Below, piece by piece: positions 26,857 to 34,636 of a DNA stretch of 64,000 bases. The position numbers and the translations under genes are program-made. Numbering within the stretch: position 1 is the stretch's first letter; every line of letters starts with the position of its first letter. The stretch lies in NCBI GenBank assembly GCA_965246765.1, contig CBDFFJ010000005.1, positions 1,054,001-1,118,000 on the forward strand. Reading direction: 5' to 3'. Source of the stretch: UBA1952 sp965246765 (GTDB lineage Bacteria > Bacteroidota > Bacteroidia > Chitinophagales > Chitinophagaceae). The notes beneath the pieces were generated by a model. The model saw nothing but the letters and a program-made list of their open reading frames with translations. It had not been told where the DNA came from and did no database searches.

Positions 26857-27366
26857 ATGATTCGCTTTACCGCCACCATTCTCAGATTTGACAAGCAGGG
26901 CGAGAAAACCGGCTGGAGCTATGTATCCGTACCCGCCCACCTGGCCCGGGAGCTGAAGCCGGGCAACAAAAAATCCTTCCGCGTAAAAGGAACGCTTGAT
27001 AAGCACGTCATAAAGCAGGTGAGCCTCCTGCCGATGGGTGATGGCGATTTTATCATGGCGTTCAATGCCGCCATGCGTAAGGGCACAGGCAAGCGCGAAG
27101 GCGCATTGATAGAAGTGGCCCTGCAGGAAGATAAATCGGAGATTGCGATGCCGTCGGACTTCGCAGAATGTTTAGAAGCGGATGCGGATGCACAGGCAGT
27201 TTTCAATAAGCAGCCTAAAAGCCACCAGAACTACTGGATCAAATGGATTGAGGCGGTAAAAGGAAAAGAAGCCAGAGACAGCCGCCTGATAAGAGCTGTT
27301 GCAGCACTTGCCCAAGGTCTGAATTTCGCGCAGATGCTGCGGGCCGAAAAGGCATTGCGCAGCTGA
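26857..27366 (+). CDS. DUF1905/YdeI-like protein
   Basis: The 169-residue protein combines an N-terminal DUF1905 beta-barrel (IRFTATILRFDKQGEKTGWSYVSVP...) with a C-terminal YdeI/OmpD-associated domain (MPSDFAECLEADADAQAVF, KSHQNYWIKWIEAVKGKEARDSRL). Such proteins are widespread in Bacteroidota; no biochemical role is firmly known. It starts 34 bases after metH and its stop nearly abuts the convergent lpxB. Confidence 0.8.
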   Translation: MIRFTATILRFDKQGEKTGWSYVSVPAHLARELKPGNKKSFRVKGTLDKHVIKQVSLLPMGDGDFIMAFNAAMRKGTGKREGALIEVALQEDKSEIAMPSDFAECLEADADAQAVFNKQPKSHQNYWIKWIEAVKGKEARDSRLIRAVAALAQGLNFAQMLRAEKALRS

Positions 27367-27369
27367 ATG

Positions 27370-28473
27370 CTATAGCCCTGCTGCGGCCTTTATAACCGCC
27401 GTTGCCGCTTTTGCGGAGGCATTGCCACCTTCCAGCGCGCGCCAGAGGCTGCTGTAGTCTTTCGCCATTTCTTCCCGGTAGGCAGCGTCTTCCAGCAGCC
27501 TGCGCAGCTCTGTTTCCAGGGCCGCTTTATTCATGTCGCCCTGTATCAGCTCCTTCACTACCTCACGGTTCATAATAAGGTTCACCAGCGATATGTAGGG
27601 CACCTTCACCAGCTTTCGCGCCAGCCAGTAAGAGAGCGGGTTGCCACGATAGCACACCGCCTGCGGCACGCCGAAGAGCGCCGTCTCCAGGGTGGCAGTG
27701 CCGGAGGTGACCAGCGCTGCCCGCGCCTGCTTCAGCAGGTTGTAGGTGTCATTGCGCAGCAACATTACCGGTGCGGTGCCGATCAGCTCATTATAAACCT
27801 CATCGGGCTGAGCGGGGGCTCCTGCAATCACAAACTGGTAGCCGGGAAAACGTTCAGCCATCTGAAGCATCAGCGGCAGCTTCTTGCTGATCTCCATAGC
27901 CCGGCTGCCCGGCAGCAGGGCTACAATCGGCTTATCGGTAAACAGCGGTACAGGCGGTTCCTTCTTTTCGGCCTCAATCACTTCCAGCAGCGGGTGGCCG
28001 ACATACTGCACTTTGTAATTATGCTTCGCATAAAAGGCTTCCTCAAAGGGAAGGATGACCAGCATCTTGTCCACGTACTTCCTGATGTCGGAAACCCTTC
28101 CTTCCTTCCAGGCCCACACCTGCGGAGAGATGTAGTAAACGACTTTCAGGCCTTGCTCGTGCGCCCATTTGGCAATGCGGAGGTTGAAGCCGGGATAGTC
28201 AATCAGGACAAGCACGCCGGGGTTGAAGGCCTTAATGTCCTTCTTGCAAAAGTCGATATTGCGCAGAATGGCGCCCAGATGCTTTATCACTTCCACAAAG
28301 CCCATGAAGGCGAGGTCGCGGTAATGCTTTACGATTGTGGCGCCCGCGGCTTCCATTTTGTCGCCGCCCCATGCGCGGATTTCGGCGGTCTCATCCTGCG
28401 CGCGCAGCGCCTTGATGAGGTTAGAGCCATGCAGGTCGCCGGAAGCCTCGCCGGAGATAATGTAGTAACGCAT
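27370..28473 (-). CDS. lpxB: Lipid-A-disaccharide synthase LpxB
   Basis: LpxB condenses UDP-diacylglucosamine with lipid X to form the tetra-acylated disaccharide of lipid A. The 367-residue GT19 protein shows the family blocks: YYIISGEASGDLHGSNLIKAL, FNPGVLVLIDYPGFNLRIAK, VVYYISPQVWAWKEGRV, LPFEEAFYAKH and VTSGTATLETALFGVPQAVCYRG. The start is fixed by these blocks. A run of 11 C lies one base upstream of the ATG on the coding strand, just where a ribosome-binding site would be (see 28475-28485). Confidence 0.96.
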   Translation of the reverse strand: MRYYIISGEASGDLHGSNLIKALRAQDETAEIRAWGGDKMEAAGATIVKHYRDLAFMGFVEVIKHLGAILRNIDFCKKDIKAFNPGVLVLIDYPGFNLRIAKWAHEQGLKVVYYISPQVWAWKEGRVSDIRKYVDKMLVILPFEEAFYAKHNYKVQYVGHPLLEVIEAEKKEPPVPLFTDKPIVALLPGSRAMEISKKLPLMLQMAERFPGYQFVIAGAPAQPDEVYNELIGTAPVMLLRNDTYNLLKQARAALVTSGTATLETALFGVPQAVCYRGNPLSYWLARKLVKVPYISLVNLIMNREVVKELIQGDMNKAALETELRRLLEDAAYREEMAKDYSSLWRALEGGNASAKAATAVIKAAAGL

Positions 28474-28474
28474 C

Positions 28475-28485
28475 GGGGGGGGGGG
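28475..28485. repeat. Homopolymer tract G11/C11 at the lpxB start
   Basis: Eleven consecutive G (C on the lpxB coding strand) stand one base before the lpxB ATG. It is the longest G/C homopolymer I noticed in the window and sits in the untranslated leader, so its length could alter initiation. Confidence 0.9.
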
Positions 28486-28625
28486 AGAAATTCGGATTTC
28501 GGAAGACGGACTCCGGAATGAGCCGGAAACAAAAGTCGCTCAAAGCATCACGCCAACATGGCCCGGCTTATTTTTACGGCGCCTTACGTTCCCCGAAATT
28601 CTATCCATATCCCGAAACATCTGCT

Positions 28626-29831
28626 ATGTCAAGCCACACTTTTTATCAGCGCATTCAATCCGAGCTGTCTGAGATCCGCGACGCCGGCCTTTTTAAAACG
28701 GAGCGCGTCATTCAAAGTCCGCAGGGGCCCGAGATTGTTGTAAACGGGAAAACCGTGCTGAACTTCTGCGCCAACAATTATCTCGGGCTCTCGTCGCACC
28801 CCAAGGTGATTGAAGCGGGCCGGAAAGCCATAGATGATCGGGGCTACGGCCTTTCGTCGGTTCGCTTTATCTGCGGCACGCAGGACATTCACAAAGAGCT
28901 GGAAGAAAAGCTGAGCACATTTCTGGGTACAGAAGACACCATTCTCTATGTGGCCTGCTTTGACGCAAACGGCGGCGTGTTTGAGCCGCTGCTCGGTGAG
29001 AATGACGTCATTATCTCCGACGAGCTCAACCACGCTTCCATCATAGATGGCGTCCGCCTTACCAAGTGTGTCCGCGCCCGCTATAAGCACGATGACATGG
29101 CCGATCTGGAGGCGCAGCTTCAGACGCATAGCGATAAGCGCACGCGCTTTATCGTCACCGATTCCGTCTTTTCCATGGATGGCACTATTGCGCGCTTAGA
29201 CAAGATCTGCGACCTCGCGGATAAGTACGATGCGGTGGTAATGATTGATGAAAGCCATTCCTCCGGATTTATGGGCAAAACCGGGCGCGGTGTGCACGAG
29301 CTCTGCGGCGTCATGGACCGGGTTGACATCATCACCTCCACGCTGGGCAAGGCGCTCGGCGGCGCTTCTGGCGGCTTTACCTCCGGCCGGAAGGAAATTG
29401 TTGACATGCTGCGCCAGCGCAGTCGTCCCTACCTGTTTTCCAATACTGTCGCGCCAAGCGTGGTAGGCGCATCCATAGCCGTGCTGGATATGCTGAGCGA
29501 AACCACCACCCTGCGCGACAAGCTGGAAGAAAACACGAAATATTTCCGGGAGAAAATGACGGCCGCCGGCTTTGACATCAAGCCGGGCATTCACCCTATC
29601 ACGCCGATTATGCTTTACGATGCGGTGCTGGCGCAAAAGCTGGCAAGCCGCATGCTGGAAGAGGGTATTTACGTCATTGGATTCTTCTTTCCCGTGGTGC
29701 CTAAAGGCCAGGCGCGCATCCGGGTGCAGATCAGCGCCGCGCATGAGCGTCATCATCTGGATAAAGCCATTGAGGCATTCACGAAGGCGGGAAAAGAGCT
29801 CGGCATTCTCAGGGAAGCGGCGGCAGTATAA
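28626..29831 (+). CDS. kbl: PLP-dependent alpha-oxoamine synthase, glycine C-acetyltransferase (Kbl) type
   Basis: The 401-residue enzyme is of the Kbl/serine-palmitoyltransferase group, which condenses an amino acid with an acyl-CoA. It shows NFCANNYLGLSSHPKVI, YGLSSVRFICGTQDIHKELE, the PLP-phosphate segment, DESHSSGFMGKTGRGV and the Schiff-base Lys in TSTLGKALGGASGG. Family members in Bacteroidota include true Kbl, which converts glycine and acetyl-CoA to 2-amino-3-ketobutyrate, and the sphingolipid enzyme Spt; the sequence blocks best fit Kbl, but I cannot exclude Spt by eye. The start is the ATG giving MSSHTFYQRIQSEL; it lies 6 bases upstream of truB at its far end. Confidence 0.85.
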   Translation: MSSHTFYQRIQSELSEIRDAGLFKTERVIQSPQGPEIVVNGKTVLNFCANNYLGLSSHPKVIEAGRKAIDDRGYGLSSVRFICGTQDIHKELEEKLSTFLGTEDTILYVACFDANGGVFEPLLGENDVIISDELNHASIIDGVRLTKCVRARYKHDDMADLEAQLQTHSDKRTRFIVTDSVFSMDGTIARLDKICDLADKYDAVVMIDESHSSGFMGKTGRGVHELCGVMDRVDIITSTLGKALGGASGGFTSGRKEIVDMLRQRSRPYLFSNTVAPSVVGASIAVLDMLSETTTLRDKLEENTKYFREKMTAAGFDIKPGIHPITPIMLYDAVLAQKLASRMLEEGIYVIGFFFPVVPKGQARIRVQISAAHERHHLDKAIEAFTKAGKELGILREAAAV

Positions 29832-29837
29832 GCACCT

Positions 29838-30560
29838 ATGCAAAAACCTACCCTCGCCGAGCTCAATGCCGGCGCCCTGATGCTGGTGGACAAGCCGCTG
29901 CGCTGGACCTCCTTTGATGTGATCAACAAGCTACGCCGCCCGCTGAAGGCTAAGCTCGGACACGCCGGCACACTGGACCCCCTTGCTACGGGCCTCCTCA
30001 TTGTCTGCACGGGCAGGATGACCAAAAACATCACCGAATATCAGCGCCAGCCGAAGGAATATACCGGCATTATACGTCTCGGCGCTACTACGCCCACCTA
30101 TGACCTGGAAAGTGATCCGCAGGATTTTAAGCCGGCGGAAGGCCTCACAGAACAGACATTGCTGGATGCCACGGAGGCATTTAAGGGAATCATTCTGCAA
30201 ACGCCGCCGATCCATTCCGCAATTAAAAAGGATGGGAAGCGTGCCTACGAGCTGGCGCGTGCCGGAAAAGAAATTGTCATGGAGCCCCGCCAGGTATCTA
30301 TCACGGCTTTTGAGCTTACAAAGGTTTCGCTGCCGGAGATTCACTTCCGTGTGGCCTGTAGCACGGGCACCTATATCCGCTCGCTGGCGCATGACTATGG
30401 ACAGGCGCTTGGCTGTGGCGGCTACCTGCAAGCGCTCCGGCGCACAAAAATCGGTGATTTCAGCGCCGACGATGCTCCGGGCGTGGAGGAATGGCTGGCT
30501 CATATACACGAGCAGCGCGGCCTGGCTCAGGACTGGAAGCCAGCCAATACGGATATGTAG
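29838..30560 (+). CDS. truB: tRNA pseudouridine-55 synthase TruB
   Basis: TruB isomerises U55 in the T-loop of tRNAs. The 240-residue protein has the catalytic Asp in GHAGTLDPLATGLL, YTGIIRLGATTPTYD, PPIHSAIKKDGKRAYELAR and FRVACSTGTYIRSLAHD. It is short because it lacks the C-terminal PUA-type domain of the E. coli enzyme, as is normal in Bacteroidota. It starts 6 bases after the Kbl stop and has its own terminator. Confidence 0.96.
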   Translation: MQKPTLAELNAGALMLVDKPLRWTSFDVINKLRRPLKAKLGHAGTLDPLATGLLIVCTGRMTKNITEYQRQPKEYTGIIRLGATTPTYDLESDPQDFKPAEGLTEQTLLDATEAFKGIILQTPPIHSAIKKDGKRAYELARAGKEIVMEPRQVSITAFELTKVSLPEIHFRVACSTGTYIRSLAHDYGQALGCGGYLQALRRTKIGDFSADDAPGVEEWLAHIHEQRGLAQDWKPANTDM

Positions 30561-30567
30561 TGCAAAC

Positions 30568-30600
30568 AAAACCCCGCGTTGTGCGGGGTTTTGCTTTTTT
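30568..30600 (+). terminator. Rho-independent terminator after truB
   Basis: A 10-bp perfect stem, AAAACCCCGC and GCGGGGTTTT, with a 5-base loop is followed by GC and T6. It lies 7 bases after the truB stop. Confidence 0.93.
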
Positions 30601-30622
30601 AAAAAAAAAAGGGCTTCGGGAT

Positions 30623-30844
30623 CTAATACTCATCCTCATTAAAGAAGAAGTCTTCCTGTGTAGGATAATCCGGCCAGATGTCTTCAATGCCTTCGTAGAT
30701 TTCGCCTTCGTCGTCCAGCTCCTGCAGGTTTTCTACAACCTCAAGCGGCGCGCCCGAGCGTATGGCGTAGTCAATCAGCTCGTCTTTGGTGGCAGGCCAT
30801 GGCGCTTCTTCCAGATGCGAGGCCAGTTCAAGGGTCCAGAACAT
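30623..30844 (-). CDS. DUF2795 family small acidic protein
   Basis: The 73-residue acidic protein starts with MFWTLELASHLEEAPWPATK, then DELIDYAIRSGAPLEVVENL and a strongly acidic tail (DDEGEIYEGIEDIWPDY, EDFFFNEDEY). This is the highly conserved Bacteroidota DUF2795 protein; its role is not established. It is preceded by a Bacteroidota-type promoter (30880-30908), so it is probably well expressed as a single gene. Confidence 0.9.
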   Translation of the reverse strand: MFWTLELASHLEEAPWPATKDELIDYAIRSGAPLEVVENLQELDDEGEIYEGIEDIWPDYPTQEDFFFNEDEY

Positions 30845-30879
30845 ATTTTAATTGTCGGGTATTTTTTAGAGAATGCGGG

Positions 30880-30908
30880 CAAATGTAGGGGAAATGGGTT
30901 ACCGTCAA
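30880..30908 (-). promoter_or_regulatory. Bacteroidota-type promoter for the DUF2795 gene
   Basis: The minus strand reads CTTTGAC (TTG at 30908-30906), 18 bases, then TACATTTG (30887-30880), matching TTTG...TAnnTTTG with slightly short spacing. The -7 box ends 36 bases before the ATG. Confidence 0.5.
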
Positions 30909-30940
30909 AGGGCGTAGAAAAATCTTGTGCCGGGGCGGGC

Positions 30941-31057
30941 ATTAAAGCGTTGAGTCGTTAAAGCGTTGAGATGGTGAAGCAGGCTTGTGGAAAGGCAGAA
31001 CGGCTGCAACTTCGCACCATAGTCGGTTTAACGACTTAACGTCTCAACGCTTTAACG
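30941..31057. repeat. Inverted pair of degenerate 8-bp word arrays upstream of lolD
   Basis: The left arm (30941-30980) is a run of 8-mers: ATTAAAGC, GTTGAGTC, GTTAAAGC, GTTGAGAT, GGTGAAGC. The right arm (31025-31056) is the same words inverted: GGTTTAAC, GACTTAAC, GTCTCAAC, GCTTTAAC. A perfect 16-bp inverted repeat (30956-30971 with 31042-31057) closes a stem around a 70-base non-repetitive centre. The right arm ends on the G of the lolD GTG start, so a folded transcript would bury the start codon. Confidence 0.8.
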
Positions 31058-31737
31058 TGCTCACCGCCACCAGCCTCACCAAATCTTACGGCGCGCTGAC
31101 CGTAGTAAGCGATGTATCGCTGGAAGTAGCATCAGGCGAGATGGTCGCCATCATCGGCCCATCGGGGGCGGGCAAAAGCACGCTGCTACACTTGCTGGGC
31201 GCATTAGACAGGCCGGATAAAGGCAGTGTGCGCATCCGGGATACCGATGTGTTTAGCCTTGGGGCGCGAAGGCAGGCCCGCTTTCGCAATGAACAGCTTG
31301 GCTTTGTATTTCAGCAGCATCACCTGCTACCCGAATTCTCAGCAATAGAAAATGTAGCAATGCCGCTCTGGATTGGCGGAAAAGGCCGGAAGGCCGCCAT
31401 TGCGGAGGCGGCCAAAGCGCTGGAAGTGGTTGGACTTGGCGCACGTAAAGAGCATAAGCCATCAGAGCTTTCCGGCGGCGAGGCGCAGCGCGTAGCTATT
31501 GCGCGGGCGCTGATTGGCAAGCCAGCCATCTTAATGGCGGATGAGCCTACCGGCAATCTGGATACGGTAAATGCGGAGGCCATTCATAATCTTTTTCTGT
31601 CGCTACGGAAGGATTTGGGACAGACGATAATTCTCATTACCCACAATGAGGCACTGGCCGCCCGCACAGACAGAACGCTCGTGATGCGGGATGGCGCGAT
31701 TGTGGAAGAGCGGCGCCATCCGCTGATGAATGCATAG
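31057..31737 (+). CDS. lolD: ABC transporter ATPase, LolD/MacB-like
   Basis: The 226-residue ATPase has Walker A GPSGAGKSTLLHLLGALD, the LolD-type segment FVFQQHHLLPEFSAIENVAMPL, the signature LSGGEAQRVAIARAL and Walker B ILMADEPTGNLD. This group works with LolC/E to release lipoproteins from the inner membrane, but MacB and FtsE relatives are similar; no permease gene is adjacent, so LolD is the best but not the only reading. Translation is taken from the GTG at 31057 (VLTATSLTKSYG), since the reading frame upstream is repeat-derived. Confidence 0.8.
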   Translation: MLTATSLTKSYGALTVVSDVSLEVASGEMVAIIGPSGAGKSTLLHLLGALDRPDKGSVRIRDTDVFSLGARRQARFRNEQLGFVFQQHHLLPEFSAIENVAMPLWIGGKGRKAAIAEAAKALEVVGLGARKEHKPSELSGGEAQRVAIARALIGKPAILMADEPTGNLDTVNAEAIHNLFLSLRKDLGQTIILITHNEALAARTDRTLVMRDGAIVEERRHPLMNA

Positions 31738-31776
31738 CGACATTGTAATGCAACATCATAACAACAATGATAACTG

Positions 31777-32223
31777 ATGTCAGACTATAAATTTCCCGCT
31801 CAAATACAGCTTCGCCTTGATTGGAGCGAGCTGGACCTTTTCGGGCATATCAACAACGTCTCTTACTTCAAGTATCTGCAAGCCTCACGGCTGAATTATT
31901 GGGAGCAGCTCGGACTAACAGACTGGTATAAAGAAAAAGGCATAGGCCCGCTGCTGGCGTCCACGCGCTGTGAGTTTCGTAAGCCGCTGCACTATCCGGG
32001 GAAGATTACCGTGCATGTCTCTGTGACAGAAATGCGGAATACATCATTTGCCCTGTATCACCAGATATTGAATGAAAGCGGCGAGCTTGCGGCGGAAGGC
32101 TACGATATAGTGGTGCTATATGATTATCGGAAAGGCGAGAAATTTTCGCTGCCGGAAGCACTTCGGGCACAGGTGGCATCTATAGAAGGGCGGAAATTTC
32201 CGGCCGTAGCGCCAGATGGCTGA
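31777..32223 (+). CDS. Hot-dog-fold acyl-CoA thioesterase
   Basis: The 148-residue protein belongs to the 4-hydroxybenzoyl-CoA thioesterase/YbgC/FadM group: RLDWSELDLFGHINNVSYFKYLQASRLNYW contains the catalytic Asp-x-x-GH-N block, followed by VHVSVTEMRNTSFALYHQIL. It hydrolyses acyl-CoA or acyl-ACP esters; the substrate is not determined. It lies between lolD and acpP, and its closeness to acpP suggests a lipid-metabolic role. Confidence 0.82.
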   Translation: MSDYKFPAQIQLRLDWSELDLFGHINNVSYFKYLQASRLNYWEQLGLTDWYKEKGIGPLLASTRCEFRKPLHYPGKITVHVSVTEMRNTSFALYHQILNESGELAAEGYDIVVLYDYRKGEKFSLPEALRAQVASIEGRKFPAVAPDG

Positions 32224-32315
32224 AACCTTTCTGCCTTGAGAAAAAACTTTTTACGCCCTATGGTATTTAGTGGGAACCGCTACTTTTGCCCTCAAACAAT
32301 AAACAGCACAAAACC

Positions 32316-32552
32316 ATGTCTGAAATCGCAACCCGCGTCAAGAAAATCATCGTGGACAAGCTTGGTGTGGACGAGAGCGAGGTAGCTCCCGAAGCATCCT
32401 TCACTAATGACCTCGGCGCAGACTCTCTGGATACCGTTGAGCTTATCATGGAGTTTGAGAAGGAATTCAACATCTCCATCCCCGATGAGCAGGCCGAGAC
32501 TATCACTACCGTAGGCCAGGCCGTCTCTTATCTGGAAGAGCACGTAAAATAG
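32316..32552 (+). CDS. acpP: Acyl carrier protein
   Basis: The 78-residue acidic protein carries the growing acyl chain on 4'-phosphopantetheine bound to the Ser of GADSLDTVELIMEFEKEF. MSEIATRVKKIIVDKLGV is the normal start, so the ATG at 32316 is preferred to the upstream in-frame one. A -7-like TACTTTTG at 32281-32288 stands 28 bases before the start without a good -33 partner. Its TAG stop is the first word of the heptad array that follows (32550-32690), and fabF comes next, as in most bacteria. Confidence 0.97.
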   Translation: MSEIATRVKKIIVDKLGVDESEVAPEASFTNDLGADSLDTVELIMEFEKEFNISIPDEQAETITTVGQAVSYLEEHVK

Positions 32553-32690
32553 TGAGTAGAAAGTAGTGAGTAGAAAGTAGAAAGCTAAGCTGTATGGGTA
32601 TCCAAATGCAGCTTTCTACTTTCTGCTTAATACTCATGACTGTCGCTCCGACAGCTTTCTACTTTCTACTAAAGACTTTCTACTACCCTT
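32550..32690. repeat. Inverted arrays of degenerate 7-bp words between acpP and fabF
   Basis: From the acpP stop codon the sequence runs in heptads TAGTGAG, TAGAAAG, TAGTGAG, TAGAAAG, TAGAAAG, CTAAGCT. After a 20-base centre the reverse-complement words follow: CTTTCTA, CTTTCTG, CTTAATA, CTCATGA, then GTCGCTCCGAC (a small hairpin), and CTTTCTA, CTTTCTA again up to the fabF GTG. An 18-bp arm (AGTAGAAAGTAGAAAGCT) pairs with its complement with one mismatch. Confidence 0.8.
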
Positions 32691-33961
32691 GTGAAGCAGC
32701 TCCCGAACCGACGCGTTGTAGTCACCGGCCTTGGCGCCATCACCCCGCTGGGCCTTTCCGTAGAAGCCTACTGGAACGGCCTTCTGGCGGGTGTGTCCGG
32801 CTGCGATTATATTAAGGCCTTTGATACGGAAAAGTTCAAGACGAAGTTTGCCTGCGAGGTCAAGGATTTTCAATCCCGAAAATTACTTTGACCGCAAGGA
32901 AGCGCGCAAGCTGGACAGGTTCTCTCAATTCGCGCTGGCTGCGGCCGATGAGGCTGTGAAGCAAAGCGGATTAGACCCAGGAAGGCGCTGTAAACAAAGA
33001 CCGCGTGGGCGTTATCTGGGCCTCTGGCATTGGAGGGATGGTGACGTACTATGAAGAGATGAAAGGCTTCAATCAGGGCGACGGTACGCCGCGTTTCAAT
33101 CCCTTCTTCATCCCGAAAAATGATTCTGGATATCGCCTCCGGGCATATCTCCATGAAGTACGGCTTCCGCGGGCCCAACTTCGCTACCGTCAGCGCCTGT
33201 GCTTCTTCTACACATGCGCTGATAGACGCGGCTACCTACATCCGCATAGGCATGGCGGATGCGATTGTGGCCGGCGGCTCCGAGGCGGCCGTTACGCAAT
33301 CCGGCATCGGCGGCTTCAACGCCATGAAGCACTTTCTGAAAGAAACGACGACCCGAAGACGGCTTCCCGCCCGTTTGACAAAGACCGCGACGGCTTTGTG
33401 CTGGGCGAAGGCGGCTGTGCTCTGGTCTTAGAAGAATATGAGCACGCGAAGGGTCGCGGCGCGACAATCCTTGCAGAAATAGGCGGATGCGGCATGAGCG
33501 CGGATGCCTATCACCTCACTGCTCCGCACCCGGAAGGCCTGGGCGTGACGCTGGTGATGAATAATGCACTGGACGACGCCGAGATGAGGCCGGAAGACAT
33601 TGACTATATCAATGTGCACGGCACCTCCACACCATTGGGCGATGTGGCGGAGCTGAAGGCCATCTCTGAAGTGTTCGGCGAGCACGCTTTCAACCTGAAT
33701 GTGTCTTCCACGAAAAGCATGACGGGTCACCTGCTGGGCGGCGCGGGCGCTATTGAAGCATTGCCACCATCAAGGCTGTGATGCACGATACAATACCGCC
33801 GACCATCAACCACTTCACCGATGACCCGGCGATTGACCCGCGCTTTAAGCTGACGTTTAATACGCCGGAGAAGCGCAACCGTGCGGGCTGCCCTGAGCAA
33901 TACCTTCGGCTTCGGCGGGCATAATGCTTCGGTGATTATCAAGAAATACAGCGGGGCGTAA
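32691..33961 (+). pseudogene. fabF: Beta-ketoacyl-ACP synthase II (FabF), broken by six single-base frameshifts
   Basis: Reading across frames gives a complete KAS II: NRRVVVTGLGAITPLG, DFNPENYFDRKEARKLDRFS, VGVIWASGIGGM, the catalytic Cys in FATVSACASSTHALIDAA, His in YINVHGTSTPLGD and SSTKSMTGHLLGGAGAIEA, and NTFGFGGHNASVII. The frame changes at 32867-32871 (+1), 32976-32984 (+1), 33116-33120 (+1, A5), 33329-33330 (-1), 33760-33761 (-1) and 33879-33880 (+1). All active-site residues and the codons between breaks are preserved, and no stop arises by substitution. This fits assembly errors or very recent decay; fabF is normally needed for fatty-acid elongation. The GTG start at 32691 directly follows the heptad array. 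Confidence 0.88.
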
Positions 33962-34002
33962 ACTGCGCCTTGCGGTCAGCTGTAGTTTATCTTTACAGGG
34001 CT

Positions 34003-34297
34003 ATGCTGACCAAAGAAATCATTCTGGAAAGGCTGCGGGAAATAAAGCCCATGCTGCAGGAGCGATATGGCGTGACCGAGCTGGCGCTCTTCGGCTCTTA
34101 CGCGCGCGACGAGCAGACGGAGGCGAGCGATATTGACCTGATGGTGGCGCAGCCGGTGCCATCGTTCAGAAAATATTCAGACTTGTATGATTATTTGAAT
34201 GGCCTGTTTAATGGAATTACCCGTGCAAATAGTTAGCGACAAGGGCATACGCCCGCAATACTTTGAGTTTGTGAAAAGAGACTTATTGTATGCATAA
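34003..34297 (+). pseudogene. mntA: MntA-like nucleotidyltransferase antitoxin, frameshifted
   Basis: The frame starts MLTKEIILERLREIKPMLQE and has the minimal nucleotidyltransferase signature FGSYARDEQTEASDIDLMV (GSx10DxD), then breaks. After one extra A at about 34207-34211 the other frame resumes MELPVQIVSDKGIRPQYFEFVKRDLLYA and ends 8 bases inside hepT. Restored, it would be 97 residues. MntA neutralises HepT by AMPylating its Tyr. The break falls in the same 1.35-kb stretch as the fabF indels. Confidence 0.8.
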
Positions 34298-34592
34298 GCG
34301 TGAAGTCTGGCTGCTCATAAAAGATATGATAGATTGCTGCGAAGCCATTTTTGACTTTACGCGTAATTTTTCCTACGAAGATTTTATTGCTGACCGTAAA
34401 ACACGCGATGCTACAGTCCGGAATTTTGAAGTTTTGGGTGAAGCTGCGCGTATAATGGGGCCGGATTTTCAAATACTGCATCCGCTTATAGAGTGGCGCC
34501 GTATTTCCAACTTTCGGAATGCGCTTATCCACGAGTACTTCGGCGTGGATTACGAGAAAGTCTGGGAAGTCATCCACAATGAACTTCCCTAA
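34290..34592 (+). CDS. hepT: HepT-like HEPN RNase toxin
   Basis: The 100-residue all-helical protein carries the HEPN active-site motif Rx4-6H with the modified Tyr, seen as RNALIHEYF near the C-terminus, plus NFEVLGEAARIM typical of the DUF86/HepT family. HEPN toxins cut RNA and are silenced by the partner MNT protein. It overlaps mntA by 8 bases. The module stands between fabF and rnc, which are usually adjacent. Confidence 0.9.
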   Translation: MHKREVWLLIKDMIDCCEAIFDFTRNFSYEDFIADRKTRDATVRNFEVLGEAARIMGPDFQILHPLIEWRRISNFRNALIHEYFGVDYEKVWEVIHNELP

Positions 34593-34636
34593 AATTACCA
34601 ACTGCTGAAACAAATAAACCTCTGAACCCCGCGCCC

